Assembly (NCBI GenBank): GCA_049516395.1
Contig: JBEKTD010000007.1
Span: 1 to 64,000 of the forward strand
Length of the DNA: 64,000 nucleotides
Reading direction: 5' to 3'
From: Fen-1362 sp049516395
GTDB taxonomy: Bacteria > Planctomycetota > Phycisphaerae > Sedimentisphaerales > Anaerobacaceae
A model generated the notes under the pieces. The model did not search any database. It saw only the letters and a program-made list of their open reading frames with translations, and was not told where the DNA came from. Of the stretch, positions 36,836 to 44,907 are shown in pieces. The stretch's first letter is position 1. The number at the start of each line of letters is the position of its first letter. The position numbers and the translations under genes are program-made.

Positions 36836-36876
36836 AATAAACGATTAATGATTGTCAAAAAAGAACTTTATGATGC
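36836..36876 (+). repeat. dispersed repeat, copy 2
   Basis: Matches 353-392 with one extra T; see that entry. Confidence 0.7.
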
Positions 36877-36897
36877 CAACCGTAGCCAAGCGTAATT

Positions 36898-37056
36898 GGT
36901 GCTGGTCATTGAACGTTGGCCGAACCTGCCGGATAATATCAAAGCTGCTATCAAAACGTTGATCGAGACGGTAAGTGATAAGCCAAGTAGAACCGCCAGA
37001 AAAGGCAAAGTTGAGCCGAAAAATATTTTACGGATGGCTAAAGCAGCCAAAATTTA
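36898..37056 (+). pseudogene. possible C-terminal fragment of an integrase
   Basis: An open stretch reading VIERWPNLPDNIKAAIKTLI and ending MAKAAKI then TAA. The W-P-x-L-P-x-x-I-K-A pattern resembles the tail of planctomycete tyrosine-recombinase-type proteins in my memory. No start codon or catalytic part is present. Confidence 0.35.
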
Positions 37057-37197
37057 AGGGGGAACTCGACCGGTAGCGGAAAGAAGCTGCTGAAGTGGCC
37101 TTTGATACCTTGACGCAAAGCTTAACCAAAAAACCTTTGTTTTTTCTTATTAAATAGGAGTATATGATCGCATTATTATTCGCTAAAATGGCAAGTT

Positions 37198-37638
37198 ATG
37201 CAGCAGCGTGGGAAACTGAAAATTCTGTTTCTTTGCACCGGCAATTCCTGTCGGAGCCAAATGGCCGAGGGCTGGGCGAGAAAGTTAAAAAGCGCTTCGA
37301 TTGAGCCGTATTCGGCTGGTATCGAGCCGCACGGTCTTGACCCGATTGCTGTCAGGGTTATGGCTGAGGTCGGCGTTGATATATCGAATAATCGTTCAAA
37401 ACACCTCGACGGTTTAAAAGACGTAAATTTTGACTTCGTTATCACCATCTGTGACCACGCCCACGAACATTGCCCCATTTTTCCCGGGAAAACAAAAGTT
37501 GTTCACTTCGGTTTTGATGACCCGCCCCGACTGGCAAAACAGGCCGCGACCGAGCAGGAAGTATTGGGTATTTATCGTAAAGTGCGTGATGAAATAAAGG
37601 TGTTTGTGGAACATTTACCAGATAACCTGGTGAAATGA
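37198..37638 (+). CDS. arsC: arsenate reductase, thioredoxin-coupled (low-molecular-weight phosphatase fold)
   Basis: 146 aa. The P-loop LCTGNSCRSQMAEGW contains the nucleophilic Cys (CxGNSCRS), with the ICDHAHEHCPIFPG segment holding the two redox Cys of the thioredoxin-coupled family, and FDDPPRLA with the catalytic Asp. It reduces arsenate to arsenite. No arsR, arsB or acr3 is next to it. Start ATG 37198 has no strong ribosome site. It converges with the CheW-like gene. Confidence 0.92.
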   Translation: MQQRGKLKILFLCTGNSCRSQMAEGWARKLKSASIEPYSAGIEPHGLDPIAVRVMAEVGVDISNNRSKHLDGLKDVNFDFVITICDHAHEHCPIFPGKTKVVHFGFDDPPRLAKQAATEQEVLGIYRKVRDEIKVFVEHLPDNLVK

Positions 37639-37658
37639 TACGGAAGCCGATTCAGCCG

Positions 37659-38231
37659 CTATGCGCTAAGCATTTTTTCTGAATAGATTCGCATAAAGGT
37701 GATATAATCCTGCTCCTGTTGATTTTCGTTTCTGCATATATCCAGCATTCGATGGTTTTCATAAAGCCACGATTCCGCCCCGGGGCTTTTACGCATATCG
37801 AGGACAAATCTGATATTGACGCTGATATCTCTCAATGGCTCAACATTAGGTTCGCCGGATGCAAACTCCATGATCTCATCGATGTCTTCTATTACAACGC
37901 CCGTATAATACTGCTGATTTTCCCAGCGGTGCGGCACAATCAGTATGCAGCTTAGATTGCTGAACGCTGAAGACCGACCGAGCAGCAAAATGCCCGGGTC
38001 TATGACTGGCATATATGAGCCGTTAAATTCTATGACGCCTCTTATGTGAGTGGGCTTCTTGTAATCGAGCTTTATCAGTTCCCGGCAGCCCAGACAACGC
38101 AGGTTTAATTTTAGCGACTTGGTTTCATGAGCAAGCAGAAAGGTCGTAAACCAGTAATATTTGCATTGGCTGATTTCTTCAACTTGTTGCGGCTCTTTTG
38201 TTATCGTTACCATTCTTTTCTCCTTAAACAT
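37659..38231 (-). CDS. CheW-like domain protein
   Basis: 190 aa. The middle matches the CheW/CheA regulatory fold: HIRGVIEFNGSYMPVIDPG, LLLGR, CILIVPH, TGVVIEDIDEIMEF. N-terminally there is a Cys-containing insert (LRCLGCRELIKL). The C-terminus is extended (LDICRNENQQEQDY). No chemoreceptor or CheA is nearby. The start may be ATG 38213 (MVTITKEP). The promoter region carries four 11-bp-spaced Pho-type half sites (38284-38321), so it may be induced by phosphate starvation. Confidence 0.8.
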   Translation of the reverse strand: MFKEKRMVTITKEPQQVEEISQCKYYWFTTFLLAHETKSLKLNLRCLGCRELIKLDYKKPTHIRGVIEFNGSYMPVIDPGILLLGRSSAFSNLSCILIVPHRWENQQYYTGVVIEDIDEIMEFASGEPNVEPLRDISVNIRFVLDMRKSPGAESWLYENHRMLDICRNENQQEQDYITFMRIYSEKMLSA

Positions 38232-38283
38232 CGAACTATATCGAACTTCCTCAATTACTACGTTCCCAGATTAATGAAGGGTC

Positions 38284-38321
38284 GTCAGTGTTTTATTAAG
38301 TTTCTGTTAGGAATTGGTTAA
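38284..38321 (-). promoter_or_regulatory. Pho-box-like direct repeats before the CheW-like gene
   Basis: On the minus strand TTAAC, CTAAC, TTAAT and CTGAC start points are spaced exactly 11 bp (plus-strand GTCAG 38284, ATTAA 38295, GTTAG 38306, GTTAA 38317), 53-90 bp before the gene. Same period and orientation as the boxes before pstS and phoB. Confidence 0.55.
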
Positions 38322-38526
38322 TCACCGTCAATATGTGTATGCCTGAAGTATTCAGGAGAGAACACAAATCAATTTGACGTTCATTGTAAAGCTGCAAATT
38401 TAATTCTTTTCTAATCGATGCCTAATCGCACATCAACAAAAACGCATTAGAATTCCCCTGCAAATTAGAGTTGCAGCTCAAGTACGGTAATTAGGAAAAA
38501 AGGAATAAAAAAGGAATGTCAAAACT

Positions 38527-38634
38527 AAAGCCGGTACCACGGCCAGTCGGAAGGTGCAGAAAAACTATCCCCAAATTTTGTATAAGATTTTGGATTTTGG
38601 CTACCGTTCCAATCTGCGAGATGCCGGCTTTTTT
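38527..38634 (+). promoter_or_regulatory. structured leader closed by AAAGCCGG/CCGGCTTT
   Basis: An outer 8-bp helix (38527-38534 with 38624-38631) is followed by a T-run (six T in all). Inside, GGCCA (38541) can pair with TGGCT and GGTA with TACC near 38598-38606. The whole could be an attenuator or an unrecognised RNA element ahead of the prepilin gene at 38700. It does not match riboswitch consensus sequences I know. Confidence 0.35.
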
Positions 38635-38699
38635 GTGTGTTACCCGGGCCTGGAGGTCCGGACTATGAATAAGGGTTTTATTGGCTAAGGAGCGGTTTT

Positions 38700-39827
38700 A
38701 TGAAGGAATCAATTGTGGAAGCAAAACAGGACAGGGTCTCGAAACGAAAACGAAATATTATGCAGCAGTCGGGGTTCACTTTGGTGGAGTTGCTTGTCGT
38801 GATAGCCATCATTGCCTTGTTGATGGGGATATTGCTGCCAAGCTTAAACAAGGCAAGACAAACGGCATACTGCGCCAAAACAGGCGGCAATATGCATAAC
38901 GTTGGGATTGCGATGGAAACATTCACAAACGATAACGGGACTTATCCGCCTTCGTATTTGTATCCGAAAGATGCGACTGTAGATGACGTTAAGGATATAG
39001 TGTGCAATGAGGACGAAAGCCATCCGTTCGGCTATGTGCACTGGTCATGGTTTCTGTTCGAAAGCGGGCGCGTGGATGCAAGCGCATTTACCTGCCCCGC
39101 AATAAAAGGCGGCGGATGCCCTCGCACCAATCCGGGCAAGAAGTTGTCTGATTGGGAAAAAGGCCAGATTGACCAGACCAGCAGCAGCGGACCGAACCCA
39201 TCGCTTCAGGATAAGCAGGCGCCTCGAATGGCGTTTACAGCCAACGCGGTGGTTATACCGAGGAATAAATTCGCCTGCGATGACACAGCCAAGCAATACC
39301 AAAGGCATAACCGGCTTGTGAACCCCACGGAAATTCAACGCCCTGCCGAGGTAATCCTATTAACCGAGTTCAACGAGGATTGGCAGGCCATTGAAGGGCC
39401 GGAAGATGCCACTGGCGGAGCACTGGTAAGTAAAAGCCACAGGCCTATTCTTCCTTTTACGCATAGCGCCACCGGTTATGCCGGCTACGCCATATATAAC
39501 GACGCAGGGACCCGCTTTGAATATGGCACGGGATATAATACCGCCAATGTTTCCTGGGGGCTTAAGAACTTGGCAGATATTTCAAACCCAGTTAACAATT
39601 ATATTGACGGACAAAGCGGCCATCAGCTTAACGCAGTAGGCAGGCATCATCCCGGCACATGGAAAGCCACCACCGATAAGGGAGCAAACCAGGATATGGG
39701 CGGCACAACGATGTTCCTTTATTGTGATGGACATACTGAGAGAAAAACAATTCTTGAGACGGTTCAAAAACTTGAATGGGGCAAAAAATTCTACAGCGTA
39801 ACAGGCGACCAACTGGTCTTTTATTGA
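38700..39827 (+). CDS. prepilin-type N-terminal methylation domain protein
   Basis: 375 aa. A long basic leader (MKESIVEAKQDRVSKRKRN) ends at QSG-FTLVELLVVIAIIALL, the pilin cleavage and methylation motif. The exported part is a typical planctomycete pseudopilin-like domain with Cys pairs and the H/F-x-x-x-DG motif MFLYCDGHTERK near the end. TAAGGAG nine bases before ATG 38700 decides the start in favour of the long leader. Role not known; such proteins may be minor pilins or surface fibres. Confidence 0.88.
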   Translation: MKESIVEAKQDRVSKRKRNIMQQSGFTLVELLVVIAIIALLMGILLPSLNKARQTAYCAKTGGNMHNVGIAMETFTNDNGTYPPSYLYPKDATVDDVKDIVCNEDESHPFGYVHWSWFLFESGRVDASAFTCPAIKGGGCPRTNPGKKLSDWEKGQIDQTSSSGPNPSLQDKQAPRMAFTANAVVIPRNKFACDDTAKQYQRHNRLVNPTEIQRPAEVILLTEFNEDWQAIEGPEDATGGALVSKSHRPILPFTHSATGYAGYAIYNDAGTRFEYGTGYNTANVSWGLKNLADISNPVNNYIDGQSGHQLNAVGRHHPGTWKATTDKGANQDMGGTTMFLYCDGHTERKTILETVQKLEWGKKFYSVTGDQLVFY

Positions 39828-40035
39828 TAGCGGATGATATTTTGGCAGCCGCATAATAAGTTAAAAAGGAAAAGAATTCATTGAGAAAAAAAGAGTGAAG
39901 GAGAAAGGAGCGAAGATAAGGTAAAAGCAAAACTGGCGACGGGCGAGGGTGTTGAACACTATTAGTGAAAGTCAAATAAGTAAAATTTAATTTATGTGTA
40001 TAACTTGATAACTTTAGGTATTGTTAGGAGGAAAA

Positions 40036-42639
40036 ATGAGTATTAGGAAAACCATTTTCACAGTTGCAGCATTGTGCTGTATGCTGCAGGCCTCAGTTTT
40101 TGCAGTTACATACGGCAACAGAAACCAGATTAATATATCGGGCGCTACTTTATTCGCGAATTTCTTTGCGGCACCCGCGGGAACTAACGACTGGATAGGC
40201 GTTGACCAGGGACTTAATTATGCAGACAGCACCGGGGCGCAACTCTACACCGACGGGGATTTCTTCAATGGCTATGACCCGTTTAATCCCAACCTCCCTG
40301 ACCAGTTGGCATTCGGCGACTGGACTTCCGTTGACCCGAATAACCGCTGGGTAGTTCAGAGTCGCGGCGTCGGCAGTGGTACCGGTCTGAAAGAGCTCGA
40401 CCTGTTCTACAATTTCCCTCCTCCAGGTCCGGGCGACCCGACTTTTGTTCTCCCAAATGACAAGTCATACATCAACCGCACACAATGGGGCTTTTCCGGC
40501 GGATTGATGGGTCCCGGTAATGCAGCCAACCCAGGTGGATGCGTTGTAGTTCCGCCAAGAATTGATATGGCCGTTATGGATGTTCCGACAAGATGGCTTG
40601 TGGTGGCCGGTGCTAGCGCAAACGCTTACTGGCAGGCACATCCGCTGGATGCGAACGATGGCTATGGCCAAGACCCGCTTACATCATGGGATACCGGCCA
40701 AAGTAATAAATTGAAAACCCTGACCAACCTCAATTTGAACAGTATTCCTAACGCACTGACAATAGTCGATTCACCGGTGGCCTGGGTTCCAATCGCGTTT
40801 ATTGCCAACCAGGGAACCGGCTTGCAGAATGTTACTCAGAATGATTTGGAGTATCTGTATTTGACCGGCCGTATGCCCGGCGGCGAAAACCTTTTTGCGT
40901 GCACCCGTGACTCCGGCTCAGGCACTCGTAATGCAGCGATGAACTCTATTGCTGTTGACCCGAGCTGGGGCAGAGGCGACAATATGGGCACTAAAAACTC
41001 AAATGGTAACGTCTCTTATCCCGGACCAGTCCATCAGCCAACCAACCTTGACGGTACAAGTGTTATGGCAAATGCTGTTACGAACCAGCGTCTGGCAGTC
41101 GGATATGTCGGCCTTACAACTGCTAACACACAAACCGGCGCGGCCAACTCGGCTTATCAAATACTGAATCTCAAAAAGACCGGCGGCACGCAGTATGTCA
41201 GACCTTCAACCTCCAACACAGTGGACAACGCTGATATTAATACCGGCTGGCAGGTCGGCGGTAACGAGACCTTCGCGACAGTAGGCAGTCCTGATCCAAA
41301 TGCTGCCTTTGTGATGCCTTACAACAGGTATGCACGCGACTATCTCTGGAACATCGAACAGAGTATAGCTCAGTTTATTGCCCCCACTACAAGTGACGAC
41401 CAGAATAATATGCCCGGTCAGTACCTGGCGAGGAACTGGTCGCTGGCTGCCGCCCTTCAGGCGCTTCCGCAGGACAGCGCACCGAGCGTTTTCGTTACAA
41501 ATCCGAACTACAACGCCGGCGTGAACGCGTATTACAAGGCAAACGGCCCACTTACGCCGGCATGGGTAGATGGCCCGGGTAAAGTCCCGACAAGAGTTAC
41601 CGGCGTAACCTATAGTGATGGCGTAAGCGGCTCGAATTCGTACTACCTTGCTTCGGACGGAACTCATCTTGCCTACGGTGGAAATCTGAATGCCCGTAAC
41701 CAGATTATGGGTGACTTCGACGGCGACGGCAAACGCGACATCGGCGACATTCACAATATGATGGTTGCATTCTCCAATCCTCGCGGCTTTGAGCCGGGTA
41801 CAGGCGTTTGCCCGGAAATCATCGGCGACTTCACCGCCGATGGTAACTTCACCGCCGATGATATTCGTTACTTTGCAGATGGTCTGGCAGTGGTTGACCC
41901 GGTTACCAGACAGGTCAATCGCTCGGTTGGTTTTGCATTGGTTGACCAGTCCTGGACATCAGCCCTTGCCGCTTTGGATGGCAATCATCCGACAGCGGGC
42001 AACTTCTTCAATACGACTCTTGCACACGGCACCTATCAGCCCGGTTCCGGCTGGTCAAAGGCCGACATTGCAACGCACAACTGGAGAACAACTAAACCGA
42101 CCATTGGTGCTGCTCCCAGTGCAGATGGCGTTATTGACGCCTGTGACATTGACTATCTCTACTTCATAATGCGCGGCGGACTTAAGGCACAGGCCTTTGG
42201 TCAGACCTTGCCCGCCAACTGTAACGCATGGCAGAATAGTATGTGCTGGTGCAACCTTGATGACGCTGTATGGATGGACTTGTCCTGCGACCTCAATGGC
42301 GATCAGAAAGTTGATATTCAGGACGTTAGAGTTATAGTTCAAACCATCCTCGGAACGCATTTCGGTGATGCCAATCTCGACGGCGTTGTTGATGCTACCG
42401 ACATTGCGATTGTTACCGCTCACCTTGGTCAGCAGGGTGGCTGGGCACAGGGCGATTTTGACGGCGATGGCTGGGTTACTGAATGTGACCTCGAAATCGC
42501 ACAAGCTGCTCAAAGCGGACAATATATGCCAATCGAAACCGGCGGACCAATCGGAAGTGCAGACCTCAACGGTGATGGCATTGTGAACTTCGAGGACTTT
42601 GCTATCTTTGCAAATCAATGGCTGCAGACAACTAATTAA
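40036..42639 (+). CDS. secreted PstS-like protein with dockerin-type repeats
   Basis: 867 aa with a signal peptide (MSIRKTIFTVAALCCMLQASVFA). Residues about 25-520 resemble the phosphate-binding PstS fold: ISGATLFANFF at the start and TRDSGSGTRNA, the analogue of the SRDTSSGTYE loop in the PstS at 56925. From about 555 on come five or six dockerin/EF-hand-like repeats (DFDGDGKRDIGD, DLNGDQKVDIQD, DANLDGVVDATD, DFDGDGWVTECD, DLNGDGIVNFED), ending FAIFANQWLQ. It should be displayed or assembled outside the cell through the repeats. The start is ATG 40036 (TTAGGAGG upstream). A terminator follows at 42710. Confidence 0.88.
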   Translation: MSIRKTIFTVAALCCMLQASVFAVTYGNRNQINISGATLFANFFAAPAGTNDWIGVDQGLNYADSTGAQLYTDGDFFNGYDPFNPNLPDQLAFGDWTSVDPNNRWVVQSRGVGSGTGLKELDLFYNFPPPGPGDPTFVLPNDKSYINRTQWGFSGGLMGPGNAANPGGCVVVPPRIDMAVMDVPTRWLVVAGASANAYWQAHPLDANDGYGQDPLTSWDTGQSNKLKTLTNLNLNSIPNALTIVDSPVAWVPIAFIANQGTGLQNVTQNDLEYLYLTGRMPGGENLFACTRDSGSGTRNAAMNSIAVDPSWGRGDNMGTKNSNGNVSYPGPVHQPTNLDGTSVMANAVTNQRLAVGYVGLTTANTQTGAANSAYQILNLKKTGGTQYVRPSTSNTVDNADINTGWQVGGNETFATVGSPDPNAAFVMPYNRYARDYLWNIEQSIAQFIAPTTSDDQNNMPGQYLARNWSLAAALQALPQDSAPSVFVTNPNYNAGVNAYYKANGPLTPAWVDGPGKVPTRVTGVTYSDGVSGSNSYYLASDGTHLAYGGNLNARNQIMGDFDGDGKRDIGDIHNMMVAFSNPRGFEPGTGVCPEIIGDFTADGNFTADDIRYFADGLAVVDPVTRQVNRSVGFALVDQSWTSALAALDGNHPTAGNFFNTTLAHGTYQPGSGWSKADIATHNWRTTKPTIGAAPSADGVIDACDIDYLYFIMRGGLKAQAFGQTLPANCNAWQNSMCWCNLDDAVWMDLSCDLNGDQKVDIQDVRVIVQTILGTHFGDANLDGVVDATDIAIVTAHLGQQGGWAQGDFDGDGWVTECDLEIAQAAQSGQYMPIETGGPIGSADLNGDGIVNFEDFAIFANQWLQTTN

Positions 42640-42709
42640 TTTAACTTAGGATTCCTTCATAGGCCGAGATAAACCGCTGAGGCGAGTACCCGTCGTACCT
42701 CCAACGGCA

Positions 42710-42757
42710 GGCCCTGGGAGAAGTGAGCACATACTTCTCCTGGGGCCGCTCGGTTTT
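42710..42757 (+). terminator. terminator of the PstS-like/dockerin gene
   Basis: GGCCC-TGGGAGAAGT / 8-nt loop / ACTTCTCC-T-GGGGCC then, after GCTCGG, TTTTT. Confidence 0.75.
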
Positions 42758-43176
42758 TAAACGAGCAAATAAATACCCCAGATATTATACCAGGCAGCGA
42801 AAATATATACAATCGACGTCGTGAGGAAAATCGAATAGGCGAATTTTCTGCAATAAATCGCCAAGTACAGACACGCCGCCCATTTCCATAATGACCCAAC
42901 CACTGGCCCGGCAACAGGGCCAAATGCGACTGAAGCGAACCGGACAACCGGATGTATTTCCGCAGAAACACCGAGGTATGACATAAAATAAACGGTGCTA
43001 AGCCCATCAGCAATCAATGCCAGCGTAAATATGAATATGGCCATACGATAAGTGTGCCAGAAACCGCGGCAATTTAACTTTAAGCGATTACTGATTGGGA
43101 GAAGTCCTGCCTCCGCGGCTATCTGCTCGTAAGCAATTATGTTAAAATCGAGTTTTTGAGCTTGCCCCAAGTGCAT
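42757..43176 (-). CDS. small membrane protein (DUF5658-like)
   Basis: 139 aa with four hydrophobic helices. IADGLSTVYFMSYLGV and EIHPVVRF resemble the D-x-x-(T/S)-T...HP-x-x-R pattern of the DUF5658 group of small membrane proteins. Its function is unknown. It overlaps the end of the preceding terminator on the other strand. Confidence 0.65.
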   Translation of the reverse strand: MHLGQAQKLDFNIIAYEQIAAEAGLLPISNRLKLNCRGFWHTYRMAIFIFTLALIADGLSTVYFMSYLGVSAEIHPVVRFASVAFGPVAGPVVGSLWKWAACLYLAIYCRKFAYSIFLTTSIVYIFAAWYNIWGIYLLV

Positions 43177-43588
43177 TTTAACTCATCTCCGCTTTACCCA
43201 ATGTTCCTAAATCAACACTATAATCGGCAAATTACAGCGTGCCCTTAACAAGTTCTACGTCGGCAATATCCGTAAGTTTATTGAAAAAATAATGAAATAC
43301 TAATAAAGTTCTAACGCACTAAGGTGTATGGTCTTGCTTTTGGCTATTGGCTGAATAGCCCTGAAACTTTAATCGTATTTTAATTAGTTGCTAACGCAAC
43401 TCCAACGTATCGCCGGTATCTTATCTCTTGTGTTGCGGGCAGATATGTGGCGGGTAGATGCCATATCCAGCAGCAGGGTAATTATGCGGTTGATGCAAAG
43501 AATGGTTTTAAGGTTGGGGATACAGATATCTCCTCCTTGAAGGAATCGTAGAATTGTTTTTGGACAATGGATTGAGAAGGAGAAAAAG
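43177..43588. other. intergenic, promoter region of divergent genes
   Basis: About 410 bp between divergent genes. Two CTAAC-like sites 11 bp apart (43300, 43311) point toward the plus-strand gene but are too few to call a Pho box. Nothing else stands out. Confidence 0.45.
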
Positions 43589-44599
43589 ATGCTTATGAAG
43601 AGAAAAGGATTTACGCTGGTGGAATTGTTAGTCGTCATCGCGATAATAGCGCTATTGATGGGTATTCTGCTGCCTTCATTGGCACGTGTCAAGGTAATTG
43701 CGAACAGGATGAAATGCGGCTCTCACCTGGCCGATATCGGCAAATCTATGATGATGTACGGGGAGGAGAACCGGCAGAGTTATCCGGTCGGAGGCATCCG
43801 CGGCAGCACTTGGGTACAATTTAATACAACTACCCCCGGCATCTTGCAATGGGACGCAGCGACAAGGGAGTTGGCATTCGCAAACGACGGCAAGAATGCC
43901 ACGATATCTTCGTGCCTGTTTTTGTTGATTAAATACGGCAATATGGTGCCTAAACAATTTAACTGCCCCGACGATGCCGATGCCAAAGAATTTACTTTAA
44001 GCGATGAGTACAAGTCCATGGGTGTTACAGATACCACCAAGATGATTAAGGAGATTTCGGACGCCTGGGATTTTGGCGGCAATCCCGGTGTTTGCTGCAG
44101 TTATTCATATCATATGCCCTTTCCGAACACCGATGACGTCACAAAATCATATTGTTTGGACCAGACATCAAGCCCGGGAAGCCCGCTTTGTGCAGACAGA
44201 AATCCATACTTGGATAAAAATGCAAAAGATTACCTGATCGACCCGAGGATTCCTAATCCATATATGGGAACAACAGACGGAGAATACCACGATGACAAAT
44301 TAAAAGGCAATTGTGCTTCTCATGGCCGCAAGGCGCAAAATGTTTTATTTAATGACGGTCACGTCGCCGCCGAGCTGTATCCAAATTGCGGGATAAACAA
44401 CGACAATATCTGGAAGTTCTGGCCTTCCTATACCACGACACCAACAAGTACGGAAATGGAAGTTGGAGCAGGGGTATCTCCTCCTCCGGCATCGGCGGGC
44501 AAAGAAAATACCCAATATACACCGGGTCCCGGTGCTGCATCCCCAAAGAGTAAGGACGATGCCTGCCTTGTCAACGAAAGAAACGATAATAAGCAGTAG
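43589..44599 (+). CDS. prepilin-type N-terminal methylation domain protein
   Basis: 336 aa. A short leader MLMKRKG-FTLVELLVVIAIIALL fits the prepilin peptidase site, followed by the extracellular domain with CysCys pairs (FNCPDD, VCCSYSYHMP) and the H-x-x-x-x-x-x-x-x-DGHV motif (ASHGRKAQNVLFNDGHVAAEL). The C-terminus is Pro/Ser/Gly-rich. GAAGGAG precedes ATG 43589. Closely similar in N-terminus to the protein at 38700. Confidence 0.88.
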   Translation: MLMKRKGFTLVELLVVIAIIALLMGILLPSLARVKVIANRMKCGSHLADIGKSMMMYGEENRQSYPVGGIRGSTWVQFNTTTPGILQWDAATRELAFANDGKNATISSCLFLLIKYGNMVPKQFNCPDDADAKEFTLSDEYKSMGVTDTTKMIKEISDAWDFGGNPGVCCSYSYHMPFPNTDDVTKSYCLDQTSSPGSPLCADRNPYLDKNAKDYLIDPRIPNPYMGTTDGEYHDDKLKGNCASHGRKAQNVLFNDGHVAAELYPNCGINNDNIWKFWPSYTTTPTSTEMEVGAGVSPPPASAGKENTQYTPGPGAASPKSKDDACLVNERNDNKQ

Positions 44600-44617
44600 G
44601 TTGCTTTGCATTCGTAA

Positions 44618-44662
44618 GGGGCGGAGTATGGTCGTTCGGAACATCCGCCCCTGTTCATTTTA
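44618..44662 (+). terminator. terminator of the prepilin gene at 43589
   Basis: GGGGCGGA / 18-nt loop / TCCGCCCC followed by TGTTCATTTT. Confidence 0.8.
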
Positions 44663-44751
44663 CAGATGACGGGAATAAAACGACGCCGGTTTTATTACGA
44701 TTAGCTGTTACGGGAAGTCAAATGTTTATTTGTATTCCTCGGTGCAATGGC

Positions 44752-44819
<68 letters not shown>

Positions 44820-44834
44820 CTACTCCTTCGCGCT

Positions 44835-44883
44835 ATGCCACAGCTGCTAACAAAGAACAATAGTAGTGATTACACTCAAACCT
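44835..44883 (-). repeat. 49-nt imperfect inverted repeat, left copy
   Basis: Its reverse complement matches 61948-61996 at 45 of 49 positions. The left copy abuts the damaged tRNA-Lys and the end of ppk1. Confidence 0.8.
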
Positions 44884-44907
44884 GTTTGTTGAGTTTTTAA
44901 CACTCGA

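Larger units (their letters stand above)
36375..37197. other. gene-free repeat-rich scar
   Basis: The first part is the probable promoter region of the TPR-RHS operon. The rest carries three consecutive hairpins, the second copy of a dispersed repeat and a short piece of coding sequence resembling an integrase end. No intact gene. Confidence 0.6.

Noticed and set aside
36734..36876. Possible CRISPR-like array
   Set aside because: The repeats are self-complementary hairpins of unequal type and spacing, with no cas genes.
43300..43315. Pho box before the prepilin gene at 43589
   Set aside because: Only two sites at 11 bp and far (over 270 bp) from the start; not enough.
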